Below, piece by piece: positions 53,908-64,000 of a stretch of 64,000 bases of DNA. The stretch covers positions 1 through 64,000 of the forward strand of contig JAKCPI010004383.1 in the NCBI GenBank assembly GCA_023213315.1. Direction: 5' to 3'. The number at the start of each line of letters is the position of its first letter. The stretch's first letter is position 1. The notes below the pieces were generated by a model that was given only the letters and a program-made list of their open reading frames with translations, did no database searches and was not told the origin of the DNA. Position numbers and translations under genes: made by a program. The stretch is from Euborellia annulipes. Taxonomy: Eukaryota; Arthropoda; Insecta; Dermaptera; Anisolabididae.

Positions 53908-54044
53908 AAGGCGGCTACACAAACTTGACAAGCATGCAGGTGCAATCTTTTTGTACAAGCAAACTGTAGCGTCTGTAGGAGAAACAAAAAAATTGCACAA
54001 GCATGCTTGTTGTTGTTGTTTTTAGTTACGTGTGTAGCCGCCTT
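53908..54044. mobile_element. MITE with AAGGCGGCTACAC termini
   Basis: Left aaggcggctacacaaacttg, right gttacgtgtgtagccgcctt; inner gcatgc palindromes (acaagcatgcaggtg / caagcatgcttg). About 137 bp, noncoding. Confidence 0.7.
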
Positions 54045-54784
54045 AAGGAGGCTTCTGAATATCCCTCCTGCAATTAAATTTTGAGACTCAACAATAACAA
54101 AAATACCAAAGATTCGCTTGAAAAAAATAATGAAACTCTTTTATAAAATAATATTGTAATAAGAAAGATTAAAAATTGTAATCAATTTAAATTCTAAAGA
54201 CAAATTTTATAATTTGTTTTATTAATAATTTATTATTTAATGAATTTTACAGATATTCTGTAAATTATAAAACCAAAATTATGTGATATAATTTTATATC
54301 AAAAGCGAATTCTTCATTGTTAGGTAAATCTACGAAACAACGATTTTACTTCTTAAATTCGTTTTTTTTTTTAATGTAAATAAATACAAACAAAAAAATC
54401 GAAGAATTATAGAATATAGAAAATTCTAATTACCAAAAAAAAAAAAAAAATTAATCCCAATCCTTGTTGAGATAAAAACTGCCTAAATATTTCTATGGAG
54501 AAAGAGGATTTTTGTAAATTTATTTTTGGTTTGTAAAATGGATGGATTTTAATAAGCTTTATGCAGTATTTATCTATAAATATATATTTGTTTGCATATA
54601 ATTTTCAGAAACAATATGATATCAAAATTTTATTTTAGAAAGTAATATTGAATTCACTTTTAGAAAATTTAAAATTGAAAAAAAGTCCAAAAATAACATT
54701 CAATTTCAATAAAAGCATCACATATTGTAGCAATATTGTAATATTTAATGATTACTTAATGCAAAAATATTGATTTGCAATATA

Positions 54785-55015
54785 TCAATTTCCACTTGCC
54801 GTGCCCCTGCCGTTAGAGATGGCGCAGCCGAAGGCAATTTCCACTAGACGTGCCGTGCGATGCCGTAGGCCGTTATTCGCTCGAAGGACTGTTCGCGGCA
54901 GACGTCTAGTGGAAATTGAGCCGGCTTCTCCAATCCTATTTAAGTAGCAAGTCCGTTTGAGCGATCACGGCTGACGGCATCACACGGCAGCTCCACGACC
55001 TAGTGGAAATTCACC
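54785..55015. mobile_element. GC-rich element with repeated CAATTTCCACTAGACG termini
   Basis: aatttccac(tagacg)tgccgtg occurs twice at the left (54789, 54838) and its inverse ctagtggaaatt twice at the right (54905, 55000). The interior (gatgccgtaggccgtt...ctgacggcatcac) is also inverted. Markedly GC-rich against its surroundings. The doubled ends suggest one copy inserted into another. Confidence 0.65.
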
Positions 55016-55154
55016 TTTTGGGTATATTCAAAAGAAAGTAAAAAAATCACCAAAGTTTGTGTTGATTTTGTGTTTATTTTATTACATAAAGAAAAGACAA
55101 GACAGCAAATTTCTTATTATTTTTCATATAATTAAATTTGCTATCTTTTTTTTT

Positions 55155-55345
55155 GTCGATCATATCTCCTGCTGAGGATCAAGTCAGTCAGAGGATAGTG
55201 GCAAAAGTCCGAAAATTCAATTTTTGAGTTAAGCCTACGAAACGTTTTCTCTTTTGAGTGGCAAAGTGGCGAAAATATATTTCCATTTTTTGCTATTGAT
55301 TCTGGCCTATTCATTTGTTGCCCGGCTATTTAAATGTATATGTTT
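55155..55345 (+). repeat. Dispersed repeat, inverted counterpart at 57685-57870
   Basis: gcaaaagtccgaaaattcaa, gagttaagcctacgaaacgttttctcttttgagtg and tgattctggcctattcatttgttgcccggct recur in reverse at 57685-57850. The frame at 57742 is a shadow of it. The cctgctgaggatcaag word near the start is hammerhead-reminiscent but no GAAAC follows at the right spacing. Confidence 0.6.
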
Positions 55346-56924
55346 ATAAAACTTTCAAATGCCTTTTCTCCAATTGTTGAATTTCGAACTTTCGCCATCA
55401 TAATTCTCACCAGGCGATATAATAATCTATTAAGATCTACTCAAGCATATGGCCTACTTACTTTTGAATGTATCAGCTGATAGTTAAGAGTTTTGGAATG
55501 AACTCAGGGAACTTGTCTTTTGGCTTAATTAATTTTCATAATAACTTACGGCCATAAAGTAATTTGAATATTATCCGATTATTTATTTGTAGATATTTAG
55601 ATTCCAATAAGCCATGGGTGTAATGCAAATCGTCACACATTTCTCTACAAAAGTGTTATAGTAAATGAGCTCGACATGAACACAAAATTTATAATGATAC
55701 ATAGATATGAGTGATGATTTAACATAACACCCGATGTTATGAAGATGATTCCAACATATTTATCTACATATTTACAAATAAATAAACGGATAATACGCAA
55801 TCTTATCTTTCTCTGCCCGAAAGTTCTTAAGAAAATTTATGCCAGTGAAGATGCTACTATGTCAAATTAAAAGTTAAAATAGGTCACCTTGTTGGGGAAA
55901 ATATATGGACTTAAATAATATTTGAGTCAGGTGAGGGGCCAAACACACTTTTATTAGTGTCTTTGGGAAGAGATCAGGACTTAACCCGAGAAAACTTATC
56001 TAGGCATACACCTGGTCGCGGAAACCTTCCAAAACATATATATATATATATAGGCCCTACAGCATATAAAATGGACTTATTATTTCAAAATGCAAATCAC
56101 TATTTAACAAATATTGCACATAATATTAAACAAAATGGCAATGCATCACAAAAAAGCAGTCAGCAATGTTGTAGGAATATTGTGTGCTATATTACAATAT
56201 CTCAATATGTTGTGCTTTTAGGGGTTTTTTTAGTATAAAAACGAATTAGGAAGTAATTATTTATTTTGAATATTTCTATACGATATGTCTAATTTATTTA
56301 TAAATTTCCTAATTTCTTTTTAAATCGATTTTCTCTAAATTAAAGACGATTAAAAAAAATGTATTTCACTTATATTTAACTTTATATATATGAAAAAATT
56401 TGAAAATAATTTTTATTAAACTATGATTTTTTCCAAAAGTATTTATTACCTTTTCAACAAGAATATATTTATTTTTTTAACTTTGTTTTTTAGAATATTT
56501 TTTTTATACACTGTATTTTCTTTTAATGTCTAAAAAGTATGAAAAATCTCTAAAAGTAACTTAAAAAAATTTATTTTTAAGACAAACAAAAGCCAACGAA
56601 ATGAAATAATATTGTGGGGATCCAATATATCCCCTCCATTTACAATTTTTTGCCATTTTTTTCTATAATACATTTTTGTACATATTTTGACCAAATTTTT
56701 TCTTAAAAATTTCATATTGCCCTTTTATCAATTTTTTTAAAAATAAAATTGTCTCTTGGATCTTGAGATTTCAGAATAATATTAATATTTTAAACGCAAT
56801 TTTAATTGGTAAGTACACAAAGAAAATGGTCTTTAAATAACAAATAATGGTAAATAAATTTTTTAGTTAAAAAAGTTTTTGCCATTTCTAAACAATGAAA
56901 ATTTTAAATCAAGTCAATCTATGA

Positions 56925-57170
56925 TCACGTGATAATATTCAGCTCTCTGATTGGCTGGGCGCCCAAAGAGCAGCCTTTGGCTATTGGTCCATTTTTCATT
57001 GCATTCATCTTCAAGATATGGCTAGCAAAGCATCATCTATGTTCGATAAACTTTTTATTAGTGTTTTATCATATTATTAAAATATAATTTAACGTATATT
57101 TGTGCACTGTCACCTATCAACAATTCGTCATTGAAATAATTATGTGAAATGAGCTGTCTTCGAGAAATAT
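56925..57170 (+). promoter_or_regulatory. Promoter-like cluster and candidate first exon
   Basis: tgatcacgtgataa holds a palindromic CACGTG E-box (as bound by USF/Mitf-type bHLH proteins). Within 60 bases are ctgattggctggg and ctattggtcc, two reverse CCAAT boxes. Downstream, 57149-57170 reads ATG AGC TGT CTT CGA GAA ATA T and a perfect donor gtaagt. This looks like the start of a housekeeping-type gene on the plus strand. The short frame starting at 57017 (MASKASSMFDKL) is an alternative start or an upstream ORF. Confidence 0.4.
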
Positions 57171-57559
57171 GTAAGTTTTGAATTAATAATTAACATTAAA
57201 ATTAGACTATTGTTAAGAAATTTCACTTTCGTTTCATTTAAGAAAAATTGATAAAATCATTTATTTATAAGTGATTGTTTTATATAAATCGACCAATACA
57301 AATATATATTTTAAAATACTATTTATCTTTAATTCTCAAATATAATAATTATTAAATGAAAAACTCCAATAAAAAAAAATATAAAAAATGGCGTCATTTT
57401 GAGAAAAGCTTGATGTATAAACGTCCTTTAAGTTTCATCAAAATAAATAAATATTTAAAGTTAGCGAAAGGGTTGAGAAGGGAATCATAAAAAAATCTTT
57501 ATTATTGTTACTTTGTATCATCAGGGGTTGAAATAGGAACCTAATTAGGTTAAGTGAGG

Positions 57560-57650
57560 CCCTCTGGATTGGTGTAGTTGGTAGCGCGCCTGCCTTGTAT
57601 ACCAAGGGTCGAGGGTTCGGATCCCAGGCAGTCCGATTATTTTATTTAAT
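57560..57650 (+). mobile_element. tRNA-derived SINE head, truncated copy
   Basis: ctctggattggtgtagttgg (box A tggtgtagttgg) and gagggttcggatcccag (intact box B). Closest copy to a real tRNA in the window, but the body is cut after about 90 bases and the anticodon loop (gtataccaag) is not standard. Confidence 0.7.
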
Positions 57651-59138
57651 CAAATGGCTTAAGTCCGAAATTCAACAGTTTTAAAAAAATATACTTAAAG
57701 AGCCGGGCAACAAATGAATAGGCCAGAATCAATAGCAAAGAATGGAAATATATTTTCGCCTCTTTGGCACTCAAAAGAGAAAACTTTTCGTAGGCTTAAC
57801 TCAAAAATTGTATTTTCGGACTTTCACAACTATGATTCTCAGCAGGCGATTTGTTGAACTTTATCAAAGGGTGGGAATCTTTATAAACAACATCTATAAC
57901 AAAAATATCTTTTTATTTGTTAATTACAACAAATTATTATAAACATATTTAAAATTATTAAAACTTGTAATTATTTTTTAAAAATATTCTTGAAACGAAT
58001 AAAATATTAAAACATACAATCAGTAGCATTTCTTGATGGGGCAAACTTTTTTTTCTTAAAATTTACTTACAAATAGGTTTATATATTAATAGATAGATAT
58101 ATTTTGAAATATTTATTTAAGAACAATATAAAATTTAATAAGGATCAGAGGCCTTGGTGGCGGTGGGAGGGGCAAATGCCCATATAAAATTATATGATAA
58201 TTTTGTAAAACAATAAAATAATATTTTTGAGATTCAAAAGAATTTGTTAAAAATCTGATAAAAAAATAAATGATTTTGATAAATGAGCCACTCTTTTTCT
58301 CTCTTTTATAAATAGGCCTGCTTTAAATATTTAAAATTGCACATATTTATTCAAAAAATATAGTTTATATAATATAATAAAAATTTATCTTTTATAATAA
58401 TTTCTGTACGTGTGTATGTGGAACTCCTCAAACGATGAACCGATTGATGAAATTTTGTGTATGTTTGTGAGAATCCGGACAGGTTTCGTTTACAAATAAC
58501 AATAAGTTAATGAGTAATTAACCGTTAAAATAAGAAAAAAATAAAAATTAGGAGAAATAGTTGCCATGGTAACAAAATATAAATATTTACCCATGTTTAC
58601 GATTTTTTATTTATTTACATTTTGAATTCTAAAATATCGGCGTGTCTGTGTACCGGGAGAGTCCCGGAAAGGATATTATCACAAAAATCTTAAGTTCTGA
58701 ATAATTAACCGTTAAAATAAACTCTATATATAAAAATGAAAAGGGAAAATGTATGTACCGTGTATATAAGGAAGGCGAGAGGGGGGTAGGGGGAAGCTAA
58801 GGAAAGGAAGGGTTAGTATTTTATAATAATTAATCTCGAATGGAGTTTAATTCCAAACTTTCATCATCATATTTAAACCCATATCTCAAAATATGTTATA
58901 GTAAATTGATATCCCGATAAAGAAATACCTTAAATAAGTTAAAGAATATCAAAAAGAAGCGTATTAGAAATTGAATATTAGACCTAATTCAATTTCGTTT
59001 CGAATGGATTTCTCAGTCATCGTCTTCTTTTTTGTTATCTTTTCGAGGTCATATAGACTTTAACTTAAATGGACATTATAAAGAACCAGGCACATTTATT
59101 TATTATTGGTTTTCAATTAATTTGATTTCTCTTTACAG

Positions 59139-59237
59139 ATATTTACATTACAAAGTGAAAAATCGCCAACAGTCATTTTTGGCCTCATGCTCTTTATTGA
59201 GATATTAATCAGCTTTCTCTCGCTGCATACATTCCAG
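59139..59237 (+). other. Candidate exon encoding a membrane segment
   Basis: Acceptor ctctttacag, donor cag|gtatat, 99 bases, open in phase 0: IFTLQSEKSPT, then VIFGLMLFIEILISFLSLH and TFQ, a plausible transmembrane helix. It lies downstream of the 57149 candidate first exon, but that exon ends in phase 1, which would give a stop here, so an intermediate exon or another start is required. Family not recognised. Confidence 0.35.
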
Positions 59238-59507
59238 GTATATTCTAATAAAAATAATTTGCATACTTTTCCATTAGTTTTATTCTAGGAATTTATTCTG
59301 GTGGAATTTATAAATTAGATAAATTACTTTTTATATTATGCTGGATTTGTCTGTTTTTCATCTATGTATAAATATTGTCCTTTACACTGATTTGTCGACT
59401 TTTTTCTAAAAAGACTAAAAAATAAGATTAATTCGGAGGGATAGAGCTGAGTATGCATTTAAATTTGGTATAAAAAGATGAACAATACAGCTAATTTTAT
59501 TTCATTT

Positions 59508-59890
59508 TACGTTTTAGTCACATATGGAACCATCTTAAGAACAAGGGTAATTATATTTATCAATGTGTTTATAAAAGCTTTTGTGGTTTGAATTATTATT
59601 ATTAGAGGAATTTTTAATTATAGACCACATTTTTTTATTAATTATTTATTAAAATTAAAAATATCAAAACTGTACACAATTGTAAATCGCTCAACCATGT
59701 TAATGCCCAAAATTTTCAGTTTCTTATACCACGGACAGAAAGTGAATTCACTCTCTGTCTGATTTACAATTGTGTATGCCAAATATAATTTGGCGTGGAT
59801 ATATATTTCAGACATTAACCTGACCCTGAAGATGGTTCCATATGTGACCGAAACGCTTATTTCATAACGTCATTTTCATCATTTAATAAT
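59508..59890. repeat. Inverted repeat pair with hammerhead-like motifs
   Basis: The plus-strand copy at 59814-59862 reads CTGAAGA TGGTTCCATATGTGACC GAAAC GCTT, with intact CUGAAGA and GAAA. The minus-strand copy at 59508-59545 is eroded (CTTAAGA...TAAAAC). Between them is half of the palindrome family seen at 6704-6836 and an inner hairpin around cagagagtgaattcac. Confidence 0.55.
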
Positions 59891-59983
59891 AAAATTTATT
59901 AAAACTGGCTGTGTTACTCATTTTTTCTACCAAAATTAAATAAAAAAAATTAGAAACATTTTTAACATAAGTATACGTTACAC

Positions 59984-60403
59984 CAGCTGTTCCCAATCCG
60001 TGGGCCGCGGCCCACTTGTAGGCCGAGGGCTGATAGGAAGTGGGCCGCGAACGTCTAAGGAAAAATAAAAATTATATATTTATACTTGTAGCAGCAGCTT
60101 TCCTCGTCAAGTTAACTAATGGACGGTTAGGTTCAGAAATAAAAGATTATTATTTTCTTCGACTAAAAATAAAAAATAGAAGAATAATAATCTTTTTTTT
60201 CTGAACCTAACTGTCCATCAGTTAACTTGAAGAGGAAACTGCTATGAAGTAAAAATATATATTATACTCGTCCGAGAATTGAAATTTTAAATTTACGGTA
60301 AAAATTATATATATATTTATATAAAATTTTATAATATACACTGGGCCTCAGAGTTTTTTACGGAAAAAGTGGGCAGCACATCAAAAATGGTTGGGAACCA
60401 CTG
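59984..60403. mobile_element. hAT-type MITE, CAGTGGTTCCCAACC family
   Basis: Left cagctgttcccaatccgtgg, right aaaaatggttgggaaccactg, 8-mers cgttacac / agttacac at the flanks (7 of 8). An inner palindrome of about 80-bp arms (cctaaccgtccatt...) folds the middle. Nonautonomous. Confidence 0.8.
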
Positions 60404-60843
60404 AGTTACACCATTTAATAAAAAAAGCAATTTGTATATATTTCTTTAGGTTAATATATTAATTTTATAAACATTATTTGCATTTTGTCCATGAATAAAG
60501 TTTTTATATTAAAATACATTATTATTCTTGAATAAAATAGGCTCTTTAGAAAGTAAAAAATAATTTATAATAAAATGGTGGAGATTATCTTTTAAAAGTG
60601 ATTTAAATTTAATTTCCTATAGTCTATTTGAGAAAAAACGATAAATTTTCAGTAATTTTTTGTGATATTTCCAAATATTTCGGAGATATTTGGCAATCCT
60701 TCTTCAGTAGATCTCTCTTTCGTTTTATTATAGATCCAATGAAGGAGTGCAAATTAATCTCCGAAATATTTGGAAATATCACCTTATATTTAATATAAAT
60801 TCATAGTTTTCTTTCTCAAATAAACTAACTTCAGCAACACCAC

Positions 60844-61218
60844 CAGTGGCGGATTACCCACTAGGCACACTAGGCACATGTCTAGAGGTCCCGGTATAGA
60901 AGAGCCCCAAAATTTAAAAATATTTTTTGTAAATATTAAATTTTTATTTAAAAAATATTTTCGGAACCAAAGTATATTCTATTATGATTTATGAATACTT
61001 TGTTTTTCTGTGTGTAATTATAATTATAATTACACACAGACTTAAGTCTACTCTATAGCTCCATTTAAAGATAAAGTATTAATACAATTTGCCAATTTTC
61101 TTTTATTTTTATTTTTAAAAATTGTAAATGGGTAGTGATAGTGGGTAGAACAAAAAATAATTGCATATACAATTATACAATATCAAGGGGGACCCCAGAC
61201 GACCTTAATCCGCCACTG
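60844..61218. mobile_element. hAT-type MITE with perfect 8-bp target duplication
   Basis: Left cagtggcggattaccca, right gaccttaatccgccactg; aacaccac is repeated exactly at 60836-60843 and 61219-61226. The right end lies about 55 bases from the IMD-like stop codon, hence in or next to its 3' UTR. Confidence 0.88.
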
Positions 61219-61273
61219 AACACCACTTAAAGTTAATTTCCTAAATTTTCTTTTAAATATTTCCTATTTCCAT

Positions 61274-62980
61274 TTATTGGCCAGCAAGTTGTCTTATAGC
61301 ATCAAATTGACCAGTAGTTTCTAAAGCCTCACATAGAACACTGACACTGGCCTTAGATCCGTTACTTTGCATCCATTCTAAAAGCATCTGATATATCACT
61401 TCTTCTTTATTATTTTTATAATTTTCATCAATTTGTTCAATCATTCCTTGTTTCAGTCCAAGTTTTCTTCCCAAACGCATCCACCCTTTCCCAATCACTG
61501 GAGAAATATCATGTAATTGTTCAGGAGTAACTCGAGATTCATCTTTAAAAAGTGCTGTAAGTAATAAAGAAATTGTATTTATAATATAATAGAATAAATT
61601 AAGAAATATTTGAATGGCATATATATATAATTCGGGCCAAATTTATTCGCCCATCATCAGGTATTAGGGGCTATATTAAATATCAACATTATTACATTTA
61701 TTATTTGATATTTTTTATATTTTGCTCACAGCTTTCATAATATTCACATATTATGTTTAGTGAGAGCCTAAGTCAAGTCCCACCCAAGCGTATTCTTCAT
61801 GTGATTATTTCATTGTTTTTATTAAAGAAAATGAAAATCTTTATTGGAAATTTTCTAGGTTTGAACCATGAAAGTCTCCATTAAAAAATATACATTTTTT
61901 TAAAAACAATGAAATAATCACAAGTAGAAAACGCATGGGTGGGACTTAATATTTTCACTCACTGTACATCATATATTGATGTGAACCTGAAAATTTTAAA
62001 AATATATATCTTGCTCTTCGGCCAATCCCCAATAACAAATAACCATTGTAATTCATAATATGAATTTTAATTGAATATCTAATGTAGCCCGAATATCTAT
62101 CTGATGGTCGAATAAGTTTGGATCGAAACGTCGGAGTTTCATTGATGTAGGGACATCTCTTCCATCTGTCACCTAGTGTCATTGTTCATTGTTCCCATCG
62201 TCAATCAGTCACTCAAACAGTCACTTCCACGCCCAAGAAAATTAAATAAATAAATAAATCGAAAATATAATTTTAAAGGATGCATGGATAATAGCTCTCA
62301 ATTATTAAATTAGTTACATTTTAATTAGTTTAGTATTAGAGAGAAATATACATTCTTGATACATGGGAATTCCAATCGTGATGATATTTTAAATTTTCTT
62401 TGATTTTTGGTGGATATTTCAAATAATTTGAAATAAAATTCCTTTTCCATGCCTGTCTAATATAATTTTTATAGGCATACTTTAATACCTTTAATTTCTG
62501 CTGTTTTCACAAGAGGATCTTGAGATATGTGAGATTCTTGCTGATTACTTTCTATAGTATAATTGTTACCAATATGAAATCCTGTCGAATGACTTACGGA
62601 AATATTGACTGTTTGGGCTGGAAAAAAATATATATATAGAATGAAGTAAATAACATTAAATAGAATAATGTTAGATTGAATACATAAAGGATTTATTGTG
62701 ATTATTTCATTTATATTATATATGAATTCTTACCAGTTTTAAAAGTAGACTTGGGTTTTTTAAGCTTGGTCTTTATTTTAGGCTTAGGATCTTCCTCTTC
62801 TTGTTCTGAAATGGTTGGCTTTTCTTGAGTCCTAGAAGTGTTTTCTGGTTTTTCATCGTTATCTGGAATGTTTTGTCTAATATTTGGTTTTTCCAAATCA
62901 ATATTATCTCTTTTCTTTGTCGGAATATTTTCTCTTTTAGAGCTGGGTACAGCATCAGTTGTCACACAATCATCATCCAT
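61274..62980 (-). CDS. imd: IMD-like adaptor with RHIM-like core and death domain (3 exons)
   Basis: Exons in transcript order: 62980-62734, 62617-62489, 61554-61274; donors GTAAGA and GTATTA, acceptors CAG, phases agree, 218 residues. Residues 1-82 are a charged, Lys/Glu/Pro-rich linker starting MDDDCVTTDAVPSS. Exon 2 holds SVSHSTGFHIGNNYTIE (about residues 89-105), resembling the RHIM core (I/V-Q-I/V-G) used for amyloid signalling. Exon 3 is a death domain: LHDISPVIGKGWMRLGRKLG, LKQGMIEQID, EVIYQMLLEWMQSNG, ASVSVLCEALETTGQFDA. N-terminal cryptic RHIM plus C-terminal death domain is the build of IMD, which links peptidoglycan receptors to FADD/DREDD and TAK1 and so to Relish. A RIPK1-like protein is excluded by the lack of a kinase domain; another RHIM/death-domain adaptor is the alternative. 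AATAAA overlaps the stop codon. Confidence 0.75.
61628..61668 (-). ncRNA. Eroded hammerhead-like motif (IMD-like intron 2)
   Basis: Minus strand: ACCTGATGATGGGC, loop, GGCCC, GAATTAT. CUGAUGA and stem II (GGGC/GCCC) survive, but GAAAC has become GAATT, so no cleavage is expected. It is in the sense orientation of the host gene. Confidence 0.4.
61758..61964. mobile_element. Tc1-type MITE (copy 4, IMD-like intron 2)
   Basis: Ends tagtgagagcctaagtcaag (one terminal base changed) and gacttaatattttcactcactg, followed by TA. The internal arms are as in the copy at 35383. Confidence 0.75.
62095..62140 (+). ncRNA. Degenerate hammerhead-like motif (IMD-like intron 2)
   Basis: ctat CTGATGG tcgaataagtttgga TC GAAAC GTC ggag. 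The GAAAC-GTC block is intact; the core has G for the last A (CTGATGG). Antisense to the host gene. Confidence 0.4.
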
Positions 62981-62989
62981 TATTAATTA

Positions 62990-63688
62990 GTAAATTATTC
63001 TTTCTTAAAATAAAGACTAAGTATAAAATATTACAAAAATCATATATAGTGGAAATTCCACACCACTATTTTCTATGAATCAACCAGGGAATAAACTACT
63101 TTCTTTGACATTGAACTTGTCAAAATTAGAGAGTTAATAATTAGATGCTGTGTGACCCATTTGAAAATAAATCCTAAATGTCAAAAATCCTTTGCTTTAT
63201 CACTAACATTAAAAATATTTATTTTATTAAATTATAATAATTTATGTAATTTGTTTTAATACAAATAAACTAGGTACTTTAATTTTGTAAAGTTAATAAA
63301 AATGGCTCCTAATTCAAATTGAAAAAAAGAAAAAACTGAAGGACTAAAGGAAGAATTCAGTTCATGTGCGATTTTCAATGTACATTATAATAATATAAAT
63401 ACATGTAAATAAAAACAGGAAATCAAAGTGACATAGGAAAAAGTATTGTTTCAAACCACTCAGTTTAATGGTTTATCATTTAATTAATTAATCTTTAAAA
63501 AATTTTTACTTCTAGCGCCAATTAGATTATAGTTTAATATTTTTTTCCCTAGATGGCAACACTGCACTGATTTCATTTTCAGTCCAGTGCTGCCGTTGAC
63601 AGATAAGTTATTTCTATTCCAATTTTACGAATTTGACATCTAAAGAAAACCTGTTGAAATCATTCGTTATAATTTAGATTTTTACATT
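62990..63688. promoter_or_regulatory. Divergent promoter region between IMD-like gene and next gene
   Basis: About 700 bases separate the IMD-like ATG (minus) from the next ATG (plus). tagatggcaacactgcac at about 63552 and ccagtgctgccgttgacag at about 63582 are the only GC-richer words and probably lie near the plus-strand start site. I see no NF-kB site that I would defend. Confidence 0.35.
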
Positions 63689-64000
63689 ATGGGGGTTACT
63701 ATGTAAGTGATTTTATTATTTCTATTCAATTAAATCAATTTATTATTTAATATATCTATAAATTAATATTCATTTAAAGGCCTCTTAACATTCTAACCAA
63801 TAAACATGTTTTATAGAAACTAGTTTTTTGTGATTATTTTATTATTTATAACTATCTTGACATTTATTTTATAAATAATTATTTAATTTTAAATTAAATT
63901 TTATTTTAAATTAAGTAACTATATTGTTTTTTTAATATTTTTAAACTAAAATTCATTTGTACAGACTCTACTCATACATTTGCCCTTTGACATTTAAGTC
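63689..64000 (+). CDS. 5' end of an unidentified gene (partial)
   Basis: Exon 1 coding part 63689-63702 (ATG GGG GTT ACT AT) has a strong donor gtaagt and G at +4. The acceptor tttgtacag at about 63964 restores the frame: MGVT-ILYSYICPLTFKS, open to the window edge. The gene continues outside; the family is not recognised from 17 residues. Confidence 0.5.

Noticed and set aside
55166..55230. Hammerhead-like copy in the 55155 repeat
   Set aside because: CTGAGGA is present, but the downstream box reads GAAAATT and no closing stem I is seen.

Overview
The window is eukaryotic nuclear DNA, very AT-rich, with spliced genes whose introns and intergenic spaces are crowded with short transposon remnants. 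Protein content (a death-domain adaptor of IMD type, a TATA-driven small secreted peptide with an intron inside its signal peptide, mariner/Tc1 and hAT debris, SINEs) points to an arthropod. A crustacean is plausible, but the species cannot be fixed from the sequence.

Layout. 1-11.3 kb: no gene I can name; foldback repeats, MITEs, hammerhead-like motifs and one anonymous coding-like fragment. 11.3-26.4 kb (+): a complete 16-exon TRAPPC8 (Trs85) gene, followed directly by an internally deleted mariner. 29.4-31.2 kb (-): a two-exon small secreted peptide gene whose frame is broken in a G6 run. 33.8-51.8 kb (+): casein kinase 2 catalytic subunit alpha, with a canonical last exon 6.9 kb after the previous exon and a possible cryptic alternative last exon in between. 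56.9-59.2 kb (+): a promoter-like cluster (CACGTG, CCAAT boxes) and two candidate exons of an unidentified gene. 61.3-63.0 kb (-): a three-exon gene encoding a 218-residue adaptor with a RHIM-like core and a C-terminal death domain, best read as IMD. 63.7-64.0 kb (+): first exons of a further gene, divergent from IMD and running off the window.

The genes do not form a pathway: TRAPPC8 is membrane trafficking/autophagy, CK2 alpha a housekeeping kinase, IMD innate immune signalling. The most notable non-genic signal is a family of more than a dozen hammerhead-ribozyme-like motifs (CTGANGA, stem II, GAAAC-GTC with almost no stem III), mostly inside inverted repeats. This is the architecture known from Penelope-like elements and animal retrozymes. 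Other repeats are 5S-rRNA-derived SINEs, tRNA-derived SINEs with clear target duplications, Tc1-type MITEs, hAT MITEs with 8-bp duplications, and nested insertions. Exon boundaries were read by hand from splice sites, phase and family similarity; no alignment was run.
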